From NCBI RefSeq assembly GCF_000374805.1, contig NZ_KB895350.1, positions 37,499 to 101,498 of the forward strand: a stretch of DNA of 64,000 nt, read 5' to 3'. The position numbers and the translations under genes were made by a program. The stretch is from Chitiniphilus shinanonensis DSM 23277 (GTDB lineage Bacteria; Pseudomonadota; Gammaproteobacteria; Burkholderiales; Chitinibacteraceae). Positions within the stretch are counted from its first letter, which is position 1. Each line of letters begins with the position of its first letter. Below, piece by piece: positions 47,716-56,295 of the stretch. The notes under the pieces are model-generated. The model had not been told where the DNA came from and did no database searches. It was given only the letters and a program-made list of their open reading frames with translations.

Positions 47716-48780
47716 TCAGGCATACGCACTCAGCCCGGAACGCGCCACCTGCAGCGCCACCCCGTTGAGCACCTGGGTTTCCACCTGGGCCTGGCCTTCG
47801 ACGCCGTCGTAGCTCACCCGCTCGTCACCCGGAGCACGGCCGTTGCCCGACTGCTGTTGTTGAGCGAACGCCTGCTGCTGGGCCTGCTGGTTCAGCGAGT
47901 CGGACGCCACCTTCACATCGACCAGTTGGATACCCTGGTCGGCCAGCAGCGCGGTCAGACGCGGCGTGGCGGCGGCCAGCGCCTCACGCACGCCGGCATG
48001 CTGGCTGGCGAACACCACGCTGGCGTTCTCGGCGGATAGCGACAACCGCACTTCCATCGGCCCCAGGTGCGGCGGATTCAGCTGCATCTCGATCTGCTGC
48101 TCCTGGCGGCCCAGCATCATCGCCACGCGCTGCGCCACCGCATCGCCCCAGCGGTTGCTGCCGACCGGCTCGGGTACGTAGTGGCTGGGCTTCACCGCGT
48201 TCGCGGCCTGGGTCTCGCCATGGCGCTGCGTGGTGGGCGTCGGTGCCTCCAGCGGACGCGCCAGCGTTTCCGGCGCGGTGTCCTGCGGCGCCTCCTCGGC
48301 CTCCAGCCCTTCCACCTGCGGCAAGCCCTTGCCGGTCGCGGCAAGATCTGCCTGCGACGTCGCCGTGTCGGCCTTGGTCTCGGTCGCCTGCTGCGGATCG
48401 GTCGCCTCGCCCTTGGCGACGGCGCCGGCCAGCCAGGCCTTCATCGCGGTGACCGGATCGGTCTCGCCCTGTGCGGTGGCGACCACCGGCACCTGGATCT
48501 GCGCGGCCGCGGTCTGCTCCGGCCCGAATTGCAGCATGGCCAGCCAGGCCTCCGCCGCCTCGCGCCCCGCGCCGCCGCTGTCCTGCGGCATCTCGCCATC
48601 GTCCTGGCGCTGGCGACCTTCCACCTTGGCGATGGCCCGGGATACCTTGTCCTGGCCCATCTCCCGGGCCAGCGTATTACCGAAATCGACGTTATCGGCC
48701 TTGCCGGCGTTGTTGGCATTGCCGCTGGCGGCCTTGCCGGCATTGGCTTGCGAAAACATCAGTGGCGTGACACTGGACAT
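47716..48780 (-). CDS. fliK: Flagellar hook-length control protein FliK
   Basis: FliK measures hook length and switches export specificity through FlhB. The 354 residues have a low-complexity Ala/Gln/Thr-rich N-terminal two-thirds and the conserved Flg_hook domain (about 205-300; EQQIEMQLNPPHLGPMEVRL is its core), ending in a Gln-rich tail. ATG at 48780 follows GAGGAACAG. A sigma-54 promoter lies 42-58 bases upstream. It is separated from fliL by 240 bases and a hairpin. Confidence 0.92.
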   Translation of the reverse strand: MSSVTPLMFSQANAGKAASGNANNAGKADNVDFGNTLAREMGQDKVSRAIAKVEGRQRQDDGEMPQDSGGAGREAAEAWLAMLQFGPEQTAAAQIQVPVVATAQGETDPVTAMKAWLAGAVAKGEATDPQQATETKADTATSQADLAATGKGLPQVEGLEAEEAPQDTAPETLARPLEAPTPTTQRHGETQAANAVKPSHYVPEPVGSNRWGDAVAQRVAMMLGRQEQQIEMQLNPPHLGPMEVRLSLSAENASVVFASQHAGVREALAAATPRLTALLADQGIQLVDVKVASDSLNQQAQQQAFAQQQQSGNGRAPGDERVSYDGVEGQAQVETQVLNGVALQVARSGLSAYA

Positions 48781-48821
48781 GATCTGTTCCTCGTTCGGGT
48801 GCTGCACCCGCGACCAGGGAT

Positions 48822-48838
48822 AAGCAAATCCAGTGCCA
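48822..48838 (-). promoter_or_regulatory. Sigma-54 promoter of fliK
   Basis: On the minus strand TGGCAC-TGGAT-TTGCTT gives GG and GC separated by exactly 10 bases, a near-consensus -24/-12 pair. It lies 42 bases before the fliK ATG, as expected for class II/III polar flagellar genes under FleQ/FlrC-type control. Confidence 0.8.
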
Positions 48839-49001
48839 GCCCGCCCACGCCCCCTCCTGCGTACGCGATGATCGGCGGGGTTCGACGCTAGGGCGAATCG
48901 GCATTCGAACGTAAGATGCGCGAAGCCGGCCGCGCGCGCCGGCCCCCTGCCCCGAGGTGTCGTCGACGCCGGCGGGCATCGATCAATCCAGGAGACCGGC
49001 C

Positions 49002-50141
49002 GTGGCGGAAGATTCCGGCGAGGACAAAACAGAACCAGCGTCACCGCGAAAACTGGAAGAGGCCCGCAAGAAGGGCCAGATCCCGCGTTCGCACGAGCTG
49101 TCGACGTTCTCCATCCTGCTGACCGGCCTGGTGGCGCTGCTGATCATGGGGCCGGACGTATTCAAAGCGCTGGAACAGTTGTTCAACAAGGAACTGCGCT
49201 TCGATCACGCCACGGTCAGCAACCCCAAGCTGATGTTGGAGCACTTCATCGCGGCGGCCGGCATCGCGCTGCGCGCCTGCCTGCCGATCTTCGCCGCCTG
49301 CGCCGTCGCGGCGCTGGTCACGCCGGTGGCCATCGGCGGGCTGTTGTTCACCTTCGAGACCGTCACCCCCAACTTCACCCGCATGAACCCGATGAACGGG
49401 CTGAAGCGGATGTTCTCGATGCGCGCGGTGGTCGAGGCGATCAAGGCCATCCTCAAATCGGGCCTGATCGGCGGCGTGGCGGCCTACGCGCTGTGGAACG
49501 AAAAGGAACAGTTCATCCAACTGGTGGTGATGCCGCAGGACGTGGGCTTCAGCTACCTGTGGGGCATGGTCAAGCACACGCTGCTGATGGTGGTCGGCGC
49601 CATGGCGGCGATTCCGCTGCTCGACGTGCCCTATCAGCTGTGGGAGTACTACAAGGGCCTGCGCATGACCAAGGAAGAGGTCAAGCGCGAGTACAAGGAA
49701 TCCGAAGGCGATCCGCACATCAAGGGGCGCATCCGCCAGCTCCAGCGCGAAGCGGCGCGCAAGCGGATGATGGCCAACATCCCCAAGGCCGACGTCATCG
49801 TCACCAACCCGACCCACTACGCGGTGGCGTTGCAATACACCGAGAAGATGCGCGCGCCGGTCGTGGTGGCCAAGGGCGCATTCCTGCTGGCCGAGCGCAT
49901 CATCGAGCTGGGGCGCGAGCACAAGGTGGCGGTGATCCGCACCCCGCCGTTCGCGCGCGCGTTGTATCACCACGCCGAGCTGGGCGAGGAAATCCCCGCC
50001 GCGCTCTACACCGCGGCAGCCGAAGTGCTGGCCTACATCTACCAGTTGCAGCACTACCGCAAGCACGGCGGCCTGGAGCCCGCGTTGAGCGAGGAGCTGC
50101 CGGTGCCGCCGGAGCTGGACCCGGAAGCGCCCAGGCCTTAG
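49002..50141 (+). CDS. flhB: Flagellar export switch protein FlhB
   Basis: FlhB forms part of the export gate and switches substrate class by autocleavage. The 379 residues include the family N terminus MAEDSGEDKTEPASPRKLEE (as GTG start), four transmembrane helices, and the autocleavage site N269-P270-T271-H272 (VTNPTHYAVAL). GTG at 49002 was chosen because AGGAG lies eight bases upstream; the ATG 45 bases earlier gives an unrelated extension. It is divergent from fliK. Confidence 0.96.
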   Translation: MAEDSGEDKTEPASPRKLEEARKKGQIPRSHELSTFSILLTGLVALLIMGPDVFKALEQLFNKELRFDHATVSNPKLMLEHFIAAAGIALRACLPIFAACAVAALVTPVAIGGLLFTFETVTPNFTRMNPMNGLKRMFSMRAVVEAIKAILKSGLIGGVAAYALWNEKEQFIQLVVMPQDVGFSYLWGMVKHTLLMVVGAMAAIPLLDVPYQLWEYYKGLRMTKEEVKREYKESEGDPHIKGRIRQLQREAARKRMMANIPKADVIVTNPTHYAVALQYTEKMRAPVVVAKGAFLLAERIIELGREHKVAVIRTPPFARALYHHAELGEEIPAALYTAAAEVLAYIYQLQHYRKHGGLEPALSEELPVPPELDPEAPRP

Positions 50142-50160
50142 GGTGATTCGACATTCAAAC

Positions 50161-50230
50161 GCGGGATGCGTTGGTTCGTGGGCCGGATGGCTGAGCGACA
50201 AAGCAGACGCCGGCCCACGGACCAACCCGC
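50161..50230. repeat. Long inverted repeat between flhB and flhA
   Basis: GTTGGTTCGTGGGCCGG (50170-50186) and CCGGCCCACGGACCAAC (50210-50226) pair over 17 bp with one G-U wobble, loop 23 bases. The flanks GCGGG (50161-50165) and CCCGC (50226-50230) could extend it. No T run follows. It may stabilise the flhB 3' end or slow transcription into flhA. Confidence 0.75.
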
Positions 50231-50365
50231 GGGGAAGGACGAATGACGACGCGCCATGGCCGGCCGGCAACCCCGCCGCCCCGACGACGCCACGCCGGGG
50301 CATTCCGGTACAATCGCCCGCTACGCGGTGCGCACGGCCGCGCGGAACACCTGAAGAGATGAACG

Positions 50366-52471
50366 ATGTGGCGTAATTTCAACTACACCAAGCTGGCCGG
50401 GCCGGTCTTGGTGCTGATGGTGCTCGGCATGATGATCCTGCCGCTGCCGCCGCTCGTGCTCGACCTGTTCTTCACCTTCAACATCGCGCTGTCGGTCGTG
50501 GTGCTGATGGTCAGTCTGTATACCCGCGAACCGCTGGAATTCTCCTCCTTCCCCACGGTACTGCTGTTCACCACGCTGCTGCGGCTGTCGCTGAACGTGG
50601 CCTCCACCAAGCTGGTGCTGACCAACGGCCACACGGGCGGCGACGCGGCCGGCAAGGTGATCGAGGCCTTCGGCCACGTGCTGATCGGCGCCAACCTCAC
50701 CGTCGGCGTGGTGGCGTTCATCATCCTCACCATCATCAACTTCGTCGTCATCACCAAGGGCGCCGGCCGGATCGCCGAAGTAAGCGCGCGCTTCGCCCTG
50801 GACGCGATGCCCGGCAAGCAGATGGCCATCGACGCCGACCTGAACGCCGGCCTGATCGGCGAAGAGGACGCCCGCAAGCGGCGCGCCGTGGTAGCACAGG
50901 AGGCGGACTTCTTCGGCTCGATGGACGGTGCGTCCAAGTTCGTGCGCGGCGACGCGGTCGCCGGCATCCTGATCATGGTGATCAACATCGTCGGCGGCCT
51001 GATCGTCGGCATCGTGCAGCACGACCTGGCGTTCGGCGACGCGGCGCGCACCTATACCCTGCTGACCATCGGCGACGGTCTGGTGGCGCAGATCCCCGGC
51101 CTGGTGATCTCGGTGGCGGCCGGTATCGTGGTATCGCGCGTCGGCACCGACAACGACGTCTCCGAGCAGATTCTCGACCAGATGTTCTCGCGCCCGCAGG
51201 TGCTGTACATCTCGGCCTCGGTGATGGCGATCCTGGGCCTGATCCCGGGCATGCCGCACTTCGCCTTCCTGCTGATCGCCAGCATCGCCGCCGGGCTGGC
51301 GTGGTACCTGGAACGCCGGACCCGGACGCAACAACAGAAGCCGACGCCGGGCGCGCCCGGCATGCCGCCGGGGGCCATCCCGCCCGGTGGACTGCCGCCG
51401 GGCATGGCGCCACCACCGGGCGAGCAGCCGTTGCAGGAAGTCAGTTGGGCCGACGTGCAGCCGGTCGATCCGGTGGGCCTGGAGGTGGGCTACCGGCTGA
51501 TCCCGCTGGTCGATCGCAACCAGGACGGCGAACTGCTGCGGCGCATCCGCGGCATCCGCAAGAAGCTGGCGCAGGAGTTGGGTTTCCTGATGCCGGCGGT
51601 GCATATCCGCGACAATCTCGAACTCAAGCCCAACCAGTACCGCATCCTGCTCAAGGGGGTGGACGTCGGCGTGGGCGAGGCCTACGCCGGGCAGTGGCTG
51701 GCGATCAACCCCGGCAACGCCGCCGGCTCGCTGGCCGGCACCCCGACCACCGATCCCACCTTCGGCCTGCCCGCCACCTGGATCGACGCCAGCCTGCGCG
51801 ACCAGGCGCAGGCGATGGGCTACACCGTGGTCGACACCTCGACCGTGGTCGGCACCCATATCTCGAACACCCTACAAAGCCACGCCGCCGAACTGCTGGG
51901 CCGCGAAGAGGTGCAACAGTTGCTGGAGCACTTCGCCAAGGAATCGCCCAAGCTGGTCGAGGACCTGGTGCCCAAGGTGGTGCCGGTGGGCACCTTGCAG
52001 AAGGTGTTGCAGAACCTGCTCGACGAGGGCATGCACATCCGCGACCTGCGCACCATCCTGGAGACGCTGAGCGAGCACCACGGCCGCACCCAGGATGTCG
52101 ACGAACTGACCGCCGCGGTGCGCGTGGCGCTGGGCCGCGCCATCATCCACCAGCTGTTCCCCGGCGAAAACGAACTGCCGGTGGTGGCGCTGGAGCCGCA
52201 GCTGGAACACATCCTGCTCAACGCCGCCAGCGGCAAGACCCCCGGCGGGCTGGAACCCGGCCTGGCCGAGCGCCTGCTGAAGCAGGCGTCGCAACTGACC
52301 GAGAACCTGGAATCGCAAGGGCTGAACACCGTGCTGATCACCCCGGCGCAGTTGCGCCCCATGCTCAGCCGCTTCCTGCGCCGCTCCATTCCCGGCCTGC
52401 GCGTGATCTCGCACACCGAGATTCCCGACAGCAAGACCATCCGCATCGTTGGCGTCCTCGGCGCCGCCTGA
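50366..52471 (+). CDS. flhA: Flagellar export protein FlhA
   Basis: FlhA is the nonameric export-gate protein that docks chaperone-substrate complexes. The 701 residues have eight transmembrane helices to about 315 with the FHIPEP region (EFSSFPTVLLFTTLLRLSLN, GRIAEVSARFALDAMPGKQMAID) and a cytosolic domain from about 360. A Gly/Pro/Met-rich insert (about 332-352, repeated PPG) sits in the linker between them. AGAGATG precedes the ATG. TACAAT at 50309-50314 may be a -10 box. Confidence 0.96.
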   Translation: MWRNFNYTKLAGPVLVLMVLGMMILPLPPLVLDLFFTFNIALSVVVLMVSLYTREPLEFSSFPTVLLFTTLLRLSLNVASTKLVLTNGHTGGDAAGKVIEAFGHVLIGANLTVGVVAFIILTIINFVVITKGAGRIAEVSARFALDAMPGKQMAIDADLNAGLIGEEDARKRRAVVAQEADFFGSMDGASKFVRGDAVAGILIMVINIVGGLIVGIVQHDLAFGDAARTYTLLTIGDGLVAQIPGLVISVAAGIVVSRVGTDNDVSEQILDQMFSRPQVLYISASVMAILGLIPGMPHFAFLLIASIAAGLAWYLERRTRTQQQKPTPGAPGMPPGAIPPGGLPPGMAPPPGEQPLQEVSWADVQPVDPVGLEVGYRLIPLVDRNQDGELLRRIRGIRKKLAQELGFLMPAVHIRDNLELKPNQYRILLKGVDVGVGEAYAGQWLAINPGNAAGSLAGTPTTDPTFGLPATWIDASLRDQAQAMGYTVVDTSTVVGTHISNTLQSHAAELLGREEVQQLLEHFAKESPKLVEDLVPKVVPVGTLQKVLQNLLDEGMHIRDLRTILETLSEHHGRTQDVDELTAAVRVALGRAIIHQLFPGENELPVVALEPQLEHILLNAASGKTPGGLEPGLAERLLKQASQLTENLESQGLNTVLITPAQLRPMLSRFLRRSIPGLRVISHTEIPDSKTIRIVGVLGAA

Positions 52472-52565
52472 GTGCGGCCAGCCCCTTGGCTGTGGCGCGC
52501 GTGGGCGCCGAGCCTCATCGGCCGGACGTCTTGTACTCACCTCCGCGCTTGAAGGTCGATTTGCC

Positions 52566-53219
52566 CTAGAACGGCGCCGGGCAATGCCAGTGCAGGGCGC
52601 GGCCACCGGCCGGATGCGACAGCGCCAGGGTATCGGCGTGCAGCAGCAGGCGGGGCGCCTTGGCCAGCGCGGCCGGCGTAGCGTAGAACGGATCGCCGAG
52701 GATGGGGTGGCCGATGGCCTGCAAGTGCACACGCAACTGGTGCGAGCGCCCGGTCACCGGCACCAGGGCCACGCGGGTGGCGTCCAGCGCGGCATCGTAG
52801 TCCAGCGCGCAATAGCGGGTCAGCGACGGCTTGCCCAGTTCGACATCCACCTTCTGCCGCGGCCGGTTGGGCCAGTCGGCGATCAATGGCAGCGCCACCT
52901 CGCCCTCGCCATCCAGGCACCCGTCGACCAGCGCGACGTAGCGCTTGTCCACCCGCCGCGCCTCGAACGCCATGCTCAGCGCACGCTGCATCGCCGCGCC
53001 GCGACCGAACACCATCAGCCCGGAAGTGTCCATGTCCAGGCGGTGCACGATCAGCGCGTCGGGATAGCGCGCCTGCACCCGGGACGTCATCGAATCGGCG
53101 TGCGCCGCGCCGCGGCCGGGCACCGACAGCAGGCCGTGTGGTTTATCCACAACGAGCAGGCAATCGTCGACGAAAACCGGAATCAGCCCGAGATCGGGCG
53201 GCGGAAGGTATTGGAACAC
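52566..53219 (-). CDS. rluA: RluA-family RNA pseudouridine synthase
   Basis: A 217-residue enzyme without an S4 domain. The catalytic motif is HRLDMDTSGLM, with VTGRSHQLRVHL and LLLHADTLAL downstream, and the N terminus VDDCLLVVDKPHGLLSVPG is typical of RluA, which modifies 23S U746 and tRNA U32. It lies on the opposite strand in the flagellar cluster between flhA and flhF, with no evident functional link. Confidence 0.88.
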   Translation of the reverse strand: MFQYLPPPDLGLIPVFVDDCLLVVDKPHGLLSVPGRGAAHADSMTSRVQARYPDALIVHRLDMDTSGLMVFGRGAAMQRALSMAFEARRVDKRYVALVDGCLDGEGEVALPLIADWPNRPRQKVDVELGKPSLTRYCALDYDAALDATRVALVPVTGRSHQLRVHLQAIGHPILGDPFYATPAALAKAPRLLLHADTLALSHPAGGRALHWHCPAPF

Positions 53220-53345
53220 CGGAAAACCTGATGAATGCGGTCAACGAGCGGGCAAAACACCCGGTGCGAACACTTGGCTGCCCGGGCAGCCGTCCTGGCG
53301 TGCAACGCCAGAGTCATGGCCGGTTCGCGGCATGCGCACGATAGT

Positions 53346-53374
53346 TTGTGCAATGCTGACGAGCTGAGGATAAT
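53346..53374 (+). promoter_or_regulatory. Candidate promoter of flhF
   Basis: TTGTGC (53346-53351), 17 bases, and GATAAT (53369-53374), 28 bases before the flhF ATG. No sigma-54 or sigma-28 motif of comparable quality was found in this gap. Confidence 0.5.
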
Positions 53375-53402
53375 ACGCGGGTTTACACGTCAGACTGGAC
53401 CA

Positions 53403-54899
53403 ATGGTCGTCAAGAAATTCTACGGAGCCACCACACGGGATGCGCTGCGCCAGGTTCGCGACGAACTCGGCCCGGACGCGCTGATCCTGTCCAACCGCCA
53501 GATTGCCGGTGGCGGCGTGGAAATCATGGCCGTCGCCGACGCCGACGTCGCCGCCCTCACCAGCATCCCCAGCTCGCCGATCACCGCCACCGTCGGCCCG
53601 CGCGCCGCCCAGAACGGCGCCCGGTTGATCCACAGCGCCCAGCAGCCGCGCGTGGAGCCGTCCGCCGCGCCGCTCAACCGCGCGCTGGCGCGCTCCTACG
53701 CCATCGCCGACGAAGACCAGGAACCGACGCTGGACGACGTGCCCGCCGAGGACACGCCGCAAGTGGTGCGCAGCAACCGCCCCGCGCGCCAGCCGGCCGC
53801 CGCCGCGCCGGCCCCGCAGGCGCCTGCTCCCGCGCCACGCGCCGTGCCGGAGGCCGCGCGCCGGCCGCTGCCCAATTTCAGCTTCGACGATGAAGAAGCC
53901 GAGCCGTCGCTGGCATCGGCCCCGGTCAGCGGCGAGGCGATGGAAGACATCGCGCGCGAGATCCGCCTGCTGCGCGGCCTGCTGGAAAGCCAGATCGCCG
54001 GCATGGCGTGGGGCGAGCTCTCCAAGCACGCGCCGGAGAAACTCGAAGCGCTGCGCCAGTTGCTGGCCGCCGGCTTCTGCCCGGCGCTGTCGCGCCAGTT
54101 GATCGACAAGATGCCCGGCGGGCTGACGCTGGATGCCGGCATGCGCTGGGTGAAGGCCGCGCTGGCGCACAACCTGCCCGCCGTGCGCCAGCAGGACGAT
54201 CTGATCGAGCGCGGCGGCATCGTCGCCCTGATCGGCCCCACCGGCGTCGGCAAGACCACCACCGTGGCCAAGCTGGCGGCGCGTTGCGCGCTGACCCACG
54301 GCCCGCAATCGGTGGCGCTGCTGACCACCGACAGCTACCGGATCGGCGCGCAGGACCAACTGCGCATCTACGGCCGCATCATCGGCATCCCGGTCCACGA
54401 CGTGAAGGACGACACCGACCTGGAACTGACGCTGGCCGACCTGGCCGACCGTCACCTGGTACTGATCGACACCGTCGGCATGGGCCAGCGCGACCAGCGC
54501 ATCGTCGAGCAGTTGCGCCTGTTCGACGTGGACGCGGTGCAGACCGTGCTGCTGCTGGCCGCCAACGCCGCGCCCGCCACGCTGGACGACGTGGCGCGCC
54601 GCTACAAGAACACGCACCTGACCGGCTGCATCCTCACCAAGCTGGACGAGGCGATGAGCCTGGGCGGCTGCCTGGACGTCGCCATCCGCCACAAGCTGGC
54701 GCTGCATTTCGTCACCAACGGCCAGCGCGTGCCCGAGGACCTGCACGTCGCCCGCGTCGACTACCTGGTCGATCGCGCCTTCCGCCACCAGCACGACAGC
54801 GGCGTATTCCAGTTGCAGCGCGACGAGTACCCCGTCTACATGGGCAGCCAGGACGCGCCGCTCGACTTCACCCTCAACGTCGGGGGCGTGCGTGGATAG
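53403..54899 (+). CDS. flhF: Flagellar placement GTPase FlhF
   Basis: FlhF is an SRP-type GTPase that recruits the first flagellar components to the cell pole. The 498 residues have a B domain (MVVKKFYGATTRDALRQVRDELG), a Pro/Ala-rich linker (about 90-180), and the NG domain with G1 GPTGVGKTT (K284), TTDSYRIGAQDQLRIYG, DTVGMGQRD and TKLDEAMSLGG. The partner flhG follows, but 499 bases of repeat DNA intervene where the two are normally adjacent. Confidence 0.95.
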   Translation: MVVKKFYGATTRDALRQVRDELGPDALILSNRQIAGGGVEIMAVADADVAALTSIPSSPITATVGPRAAQNGARLIHSAQQPRVEPSAAPLNRALARSYAIADEDQEPTLDDVPAEDTPQVVRSNRPARQPAAAAPAPQAPAPAPRAVPEAARRPLPNFSFDDEEAEPSLASAPVSGEAMEDIAREIRLLRGLLESQIAGMAWGELSKHAPEKLEALRQLLAAGFCPALSRQLIDKMPGGLTLDAGMRWVKAALAHNLPAVRQQDDLIERGGIVALIGPTGVGKTTTVAKLAARCALTHGPQSVALLTTDSYRIGAQDQLRIYGRIIGIPVHDVKDDTDLELTLADLADRHLVLIDTVGMGQRDQRIVEQLRLFDVDAVQTVLLLAANAAPATLDDVARRYKNTHLTGCILTKLDEAMSLGGCLDVAIRHKLALHFVTNGQRVPEDLHVARVDYLVDRAFRHQHDSGVFQLQRDEYPVYMGSQDAPLDFTLNVGGVRG

Positions 54900-54904
54900 C
54901 GTGC

Positions 54905-55282
54905 GAGCCTTGGTCGCTTGCAATTCCCGGTTGCGCATCAACCGGCATCCCGCCCCCGACCAAGCCGGGCGCTCACCACTTCCTGTTTGCCAGGAGCGGC
55001 GCTCCCTGATCGACTCCACTCCCCCCGCGCGCGCCTTGATCACCTGCATATCCCGGTTGCCAATCAACCGGCACCGGGCACCCGGCCAAGCCGGGCGCGC
55101 ACCGCTTCCTGTTTGCCAGGAGCGGCGCTCCCTGATCGACTCCACTCCCCCCGCGCGCGCCTTGATCACCTGCATATCCCGGCTGCCAATCAACCGGCAC
55201 CGGACCCCCGGCGAAGCCGGGCGCTCACCACTTCCTGTTTGCCAGGAGCGGCGCTCCCTGATCGACTCCACTCCCCCCGCCC
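54905..55282. repeat. Three tandem 126-bp repeats between flhF and flhG
   Basis: Units start at 54905, 55031 and 55157. The segment TCCTGTTTGCCAGGAGCGGC recurs at 54981, 55107 and 55233, exactly 126 bases apart. Each unit has a GC hairpin (CCCGGCCAAGCCGGG in unit 2), the palindrome GGAGCGGCGCTCC and the core CCTGATCGACTCCACTCCCC. Unit 1 is diverged in its first half; units 2 and 3 are nearly identical. Because 126 is a multiple of three, frames stay open on both strands (for example 54892-55353 plus, 42-residue repeats), but no ribosome site or known domain supports a protein. Confidence 0.92.
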
Positions 55283-55316
55283 TCGCCGCCGCGAGGGAGC
55301 CTCGCTGTGTTCGGGA
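55157..55316. repeat. Dispersed intergenic element, copy 3
   Basis: The third tandem unit continues into the block CCCTCGCCGCCGCGAGGGAG (to 55316) that also ends copies 1 (11537-11652) and 2 (26287-26399). So the tandem array appears to have grown from one such element. The remaining 80 bases to flhG show nothing recognisable. Confidence 0.8.
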
Positions 55317-55398
55317 AGCGGTGTTTACCGATGCGTGCCGATCGCTTGGCTGAACCGCCTCGTCGCGGCGCGGCCCCGCGGTTGATCCGGGGCGGCGC

Positions 55399-56295
55399 GT
55401 GAGCCGAGGCCCCTGGTCCGACCAGGCCGCGGGGTTGCGCAAGCTGGTGGCGCGGCCGGGTTGCCGCAGCGTCGGCTTCAACGGCGGACGCGGCGGCTGC
55501 GGCAGCACCACGCTGGCGATCAACCTCGCCGCCGCCCTGGCCGAGCGCCAGCGCAGCGTGATCCTGCTCGACGAATTCGACGGCATGAGCAACGCCGCGC
55601 ACCGCCTGCGACTGGCGCCGCGCTACCGGCTGGAGCACGCGCTGCGGCGCGAGGTCTCGCTGGCCGACACCCTGATCCCCGCTCCCGCCGGCTTCGGCAT
55701 CCTGCCAGTGGCCGCGCGCCCGCAACAATTGGCCGCGTTGAACGAGCGCGAGCTGGAATGGCTGGCCGCCGAGTTCGACGCACTGACCGGCGACGCCGAC
55801 TTCCTGCTGCTCGACACCCGCCCGGCGATGGGCGCCGCGGTGCCCAGCCTGTCGCTGGCCGCCGACGACGTGCTGGTGATCGTCACCAACCGCGCCGAAT
55901 CGATCACCGACGCCTACGCCACCATCAAGCTGCTCTACACCGAATACGCCCGGCGCGAGTTCCGGGTGCTGGCTAACCGCGTCAAGACGCTGACGGAAGC
56001 GGAATTGTTGTACGGCCGGATCCGCGAAGTGGCCCGACAATACCTGGGCAGCGCCGTCAAGATGCGGCTGTGCGGCTACGTGCCCGAGGACGAAAAACTC
56101 AAGCGCGCCACCCGGCTGGGCCGGACCGTGCTCGACGCCTTCCCCGACACCGAGGCCAGCCACGCCTTCCGCCAGCTCGCCGACAGCATGCTGCGCTGGA
56201 AGCGCCCCAGCCAGGGCGGCGACAGCGCCGGAGGCTTCGTCTACCGCCTGGTGGAATCGAGCCGCATCTTCAGCGACCAACTGGGACAACCATGA
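55399..56295 (+). CDS. flhG: Flagellar number regulator FlhG (FleN/YlxH), degenerate P-loop
   Basis: FlhG is a MinD-type ATPase that limits polar flagella and antagonises FlhF/FleQ. The 298 residues open with SDQAAGLRKLVARPG, the family's activator helix region. The deviant Walker A, usually KGGxGK(S/T), reads RGGCGST at residues 31-37, so the P-loop lysine is serine and the signature lysine is arginine. VILLDEFD and LLLDTRPAMG are present. ATP hydrolysis is therefore doubtful. The start is GTG at 55399. The stop overlaps the next gene as ATGA. Confidence 0.88.
   Translation: MSRGPWSDQAAGLRKLVARPGCRSVGFNGGRGGCGSTTLAINLAAALAERQRSVILLDEFDGMSNAAHRLRLAPRYRLEHALRREVSLADTLIPAPAGFGILPVAARPQQLAALNERELEWLAAEFDALTGDADFLLLDTRPAMGAAVPSLSLAADDVLVIVTNRAESITDAYATIKLLYTEYARREFRVLANRVKTLTEAELLYGRIREVARQYLGSAVKMRLCGYVPEDEKLKRATRLGRTVLDAFPDTEASHAFRQLADSMLRWKRPSQGGDSAGGFVYRLVESSRIFSDQLGQP

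Noticed and set aside
54905..55282. CRISPR array
   Set aside because: Units are 126 bp with no unique spacers between short repeats, and no cas gene is present.
54892..55353. Repeat protein of 42-residue units in the flhF-flhG gap
   Set aside because: Frames are open on both strands only because the repeat length is a multiple of three. The GTG start lies inside flhF without a ribosome site, and the related dispersed copies are read in other frames.
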